7,603 nucleotides of DNA from NCBI GenBank assembly GCA_029979145.1, contig JAPOIC010000093.1, positions 1 through 7,603 of the forward strand. The letters are read 5' to 3'. The DNA is from Opitutaceae bacterium (GTDB lineage: Bacteria > Verrucomicrobiota > Verrucomicrobiia > Opitutales > Opitutaceae). The notes under the pieces were generated by a model. The model was not told where the DNA came from and searched no databases. It worked only from the letters and a program-made list of their open reading frames with translations. Positions 6,458-7,603 of this stretch are shown here, in pieces; the stretch's first letter is position 1, and the number at the start of each line of letters is the position of its first letter. The position numbers and the translations under genes were made by a program.

Positions 6458-6970
6458 TCAGGCCTTGGCCTCGCCCTCGGCCGCCGGGGCGGCTTCGGGG
6501 GCGGGTTCAGCAGCCGGGGCCTCGGCGGCGGGCTTGGTCGCCTTGGCATTGGCGGGCTTGCGGCCCTTGGACTTCTTGTAACCGCCATCCTCGGCCTTCA
6601 CCAGTTCGATGAGGGCCATCTCGGCGGCGTCGCCGGAGCGGGCGCCGAGCTTGTAGATGCGGGTGTAGCCGCCGTCGCGATTGACGAACTCTTTGACCTT
6701 CTCATTGAAGAGGAGGGTCAGGGCGGTCTCGTCGCGGAGGTCGGCGTGGGCCAGACGGCGAAGATGCAGGGCATCCTTCGGGTCGGTCTTGGCCGCGGCC
6801 CGCTTGGCCTTGGTGATGATCTTTTCGGCGAAAGGCCGGAGGGCCTTGGCCTTGGTGAGGGTGGTCTTGATGCGATCGTGAGTGATGAGGGATGCCGTCA
6901 GGTTCGACAGCATGGCCTCACGGTGCTCGCGAGTCACACCCAGGGTGGCGCGGTGTTTCTTGTGACGCAT
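6458..6970 (-). CDS. rplQ: 50S ribosomal protein L17 with extended C-terminal tail
   Basis: Large-subunit ribosomal protein bL17, 170 residues. The N-terminus MRHKKHRATLG with the following REHREAMLSNL is the L17 signature. LRPFAEKIITKAK (residues 44-56), FNEKVKEFVNRDGGYTRI (about 88-105) and the core end MALIELV (118-124) also fit. The usual family length is about 115-130 residues. Residues 127-170 are an added low-complexity tail, first basic (YKKSKGRKPANAKATK) and then rich in Ala, Pro and Glu. Such tails are found on L17 of several phyla and are probably disordered. The ATG at 6970 is fixed by the conserved N-terminus. The bases before it (CCAACCAACCCATCTA) contain no Shine-Dalgarno sequence. 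It lies directly after rpoA, the normal end of the alpha operon, and is followed by a strong terminator. Confidence 0.97.
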   Translation of the reverse strand: MRHKKHRATLGVTREHREAMLSNLTASLITHDRIKTTLTKAKALRPFAEKIITKAKRAAAKTDPKDALHLRRLAHADLRDETALTLLFNEKVKEFVNRDGGYTRIYKLGARSGDAAEMALIELVKAEDGGYKKSKGRKPANAKATKPAAEAPAAEPAPEAAPAAEGEAKA

Positions 6971-7051
6971 TAGATGGGTTGGTTGGGTCGGTCCCCGATC
7001 GGCAATCCGGTCGCAGCGTAGGGCGGCACGGACGGCGCGAGGATCGGCAGA

Positions 7052-7603
7052 TTAGAGTTCTTTCTTGGTGTCGAGGAGGCGCTCGTCGAACTTCATGCCA
7101 AGCGAAAGGCCGAGGGCCTCGAGCTTGTCCTTGATCTCGTTGAGCGACTTCTTGCCGAAGTTGCGGTATTTAAGCATCTCCTGCTCCGACTTCATGGCCA
7201 GCTCGCCGACGGTGGTGATGTTGGCGTTGTTCAGGCAGTTGGCGGCGCGGACCGAAAGCTCGATCTCGTTGACCGACATGTTGAGGAGCTTGCGGAGCTT
7301 GTTCTGCTCTTCGGAGACCTCGGCGGCCTGCGACTCGAACTCATAAGACTCCTGCGAGACGCGATCGAACACGTCGAGGTGGTGCTTGAGGATCGAGGCG
7401 GCCTGCTTGAGGGCGTCGTCCGGCGTGATGCGGCCGTCCGACCAGACCTCGAGGATGAGCTTGTCGTAGTCGGTGATCTGGCCGACGCGGGTGTTCTCGA
7501 CCGCGTAGCGGACGAGGCGCACGGGGGAGAACAGGGAGTCGATCGGGATGACGCCGATGGGCTGGTCCTCCTTCTTGTTGGCCTCGCCGGGGAAATACCC
7601 GCG
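7052..7603 (-). CDS. rpoA: RNA polymerase alpha subunit, C-terminal part (5' end cut by window edge)
   Basis: This is the DNA-directed RNA polymerase alpha subunit, which nucleates core enzyme assembly and contacts promoter UP elements and activators. The reading frame is open to the window edge and gives 183 visible residues before TAA. The GTG at 7522 is internal, because conserved alpha sequence (IGVIPIDSLFSPVR, then YAVENTRVGQ) runs through it. The first ~75 visible residues are the end of the N-terminal dimerisation and beta-binding domain. An acidic linker follows, then the alpha-CTD from about visible residue 108. The CTD shows SVRAANCL, whose Arg (visible residue 119), Asn and Cys correspond to E. 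coli R265, N268 and C269. It also has NFGKKSLNEI, matching the helix-hairpin-helix residues G296, K298, S299 and E302. rplQ follows after 81 bp, the usual order. Identification is secure; only the N-terminal part is missing. Confidence 0.97.
   Translation of the reverse strand, partial: RGYFPGEANKKEDQPIGVIPIDSLFSPVRLVRYAVENTRVGQITDYDKLILEVWSDGRITPDDALKQAASILKHHLDVFDRVSQESYEFESQAAEVSEEQNKLRKLLNMSVNEIELSVRAANCLNNANITTVGELAMKSEQEMLKYRNFGKKSLNEIKDKLEALGLSLGMKFDERLLDTKKEL

Noticed and set aside
1..7603. Mobile element, CRISPR array, defence system, tRNA or riboswitch.
   Set aside because: No transposase, integrase, long inverted or spaced repeats, cloverleaf or recognised aptamer was seen. Almost all bases lie in housekeeping genes with short gaps.

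Overview
This is an ordinary stretch of chromosome, GC-rich and densely packed. Every supported gene is read from the minus strand, so biological order runs from base 7603 down to base 1. I see no mobile element, CRISPR array, tRNA, rRNA or phage gene, and no convincing new multi-gene system. The RpoA C-terminal domain, the single-function HisB and the gene order are reminiscent of Verrucomicrobiota (Opitutales-like), but that assignment is inference from recalled sequence character, not from a search. A striking lack of clear Shine-Dalgarno sequences is common to almost all genes here.

Region by region in transcription order: (1) 7603-6458 is the end of the ribosomal 'alpha' operon, with the 3' part of rpoA (cut by the window edge) followed by rplQ, whose product L17 has an Ala/Pro/Lys/Glu-rich tail. 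A textbook intrinsic terminator at 6432-6396 closes it. (2) 6378-6160 is a small unrecognised protein with one membrane segment and a four-cysteine zinc-ribbon-like tail, beginning only 17 bases after that terminator. (3) 6097-4559 is guaA (GMP synthetase). (4) 4541-3786 encodes an exported protein that looks LolA-like. (5) 3740-120 is a tight histidine block, hisD-hisC-hisB-hisH, with junctions of 1 bp, a 19 bp overlap and 3 bp. A probable terminator follows hisH at 114-71. Bases 1-70 hold no gene I can support.

Functionally, HisD, HisC and HisB cover late steps from imidazole-glycerol phosphate to histidine. HisH is the glutaminase half of the HisHF synthase, whose by-product AICAR returns to purine synthesis. 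GuaA is the last step to GMP, so guaA and the his block are linked through purine metabolism. hisA, hisF, hisG, hisI and hisE are not in the window. From guaA to hisH no gap exceeds 45 bp, so co-transcription is possible. The most unusual items are the small zinc-ribbon membrane protein pressed against the terminator, the exported protein between guaA and hisD, and a hairpin that may touch the hisD ribosome-binding site.
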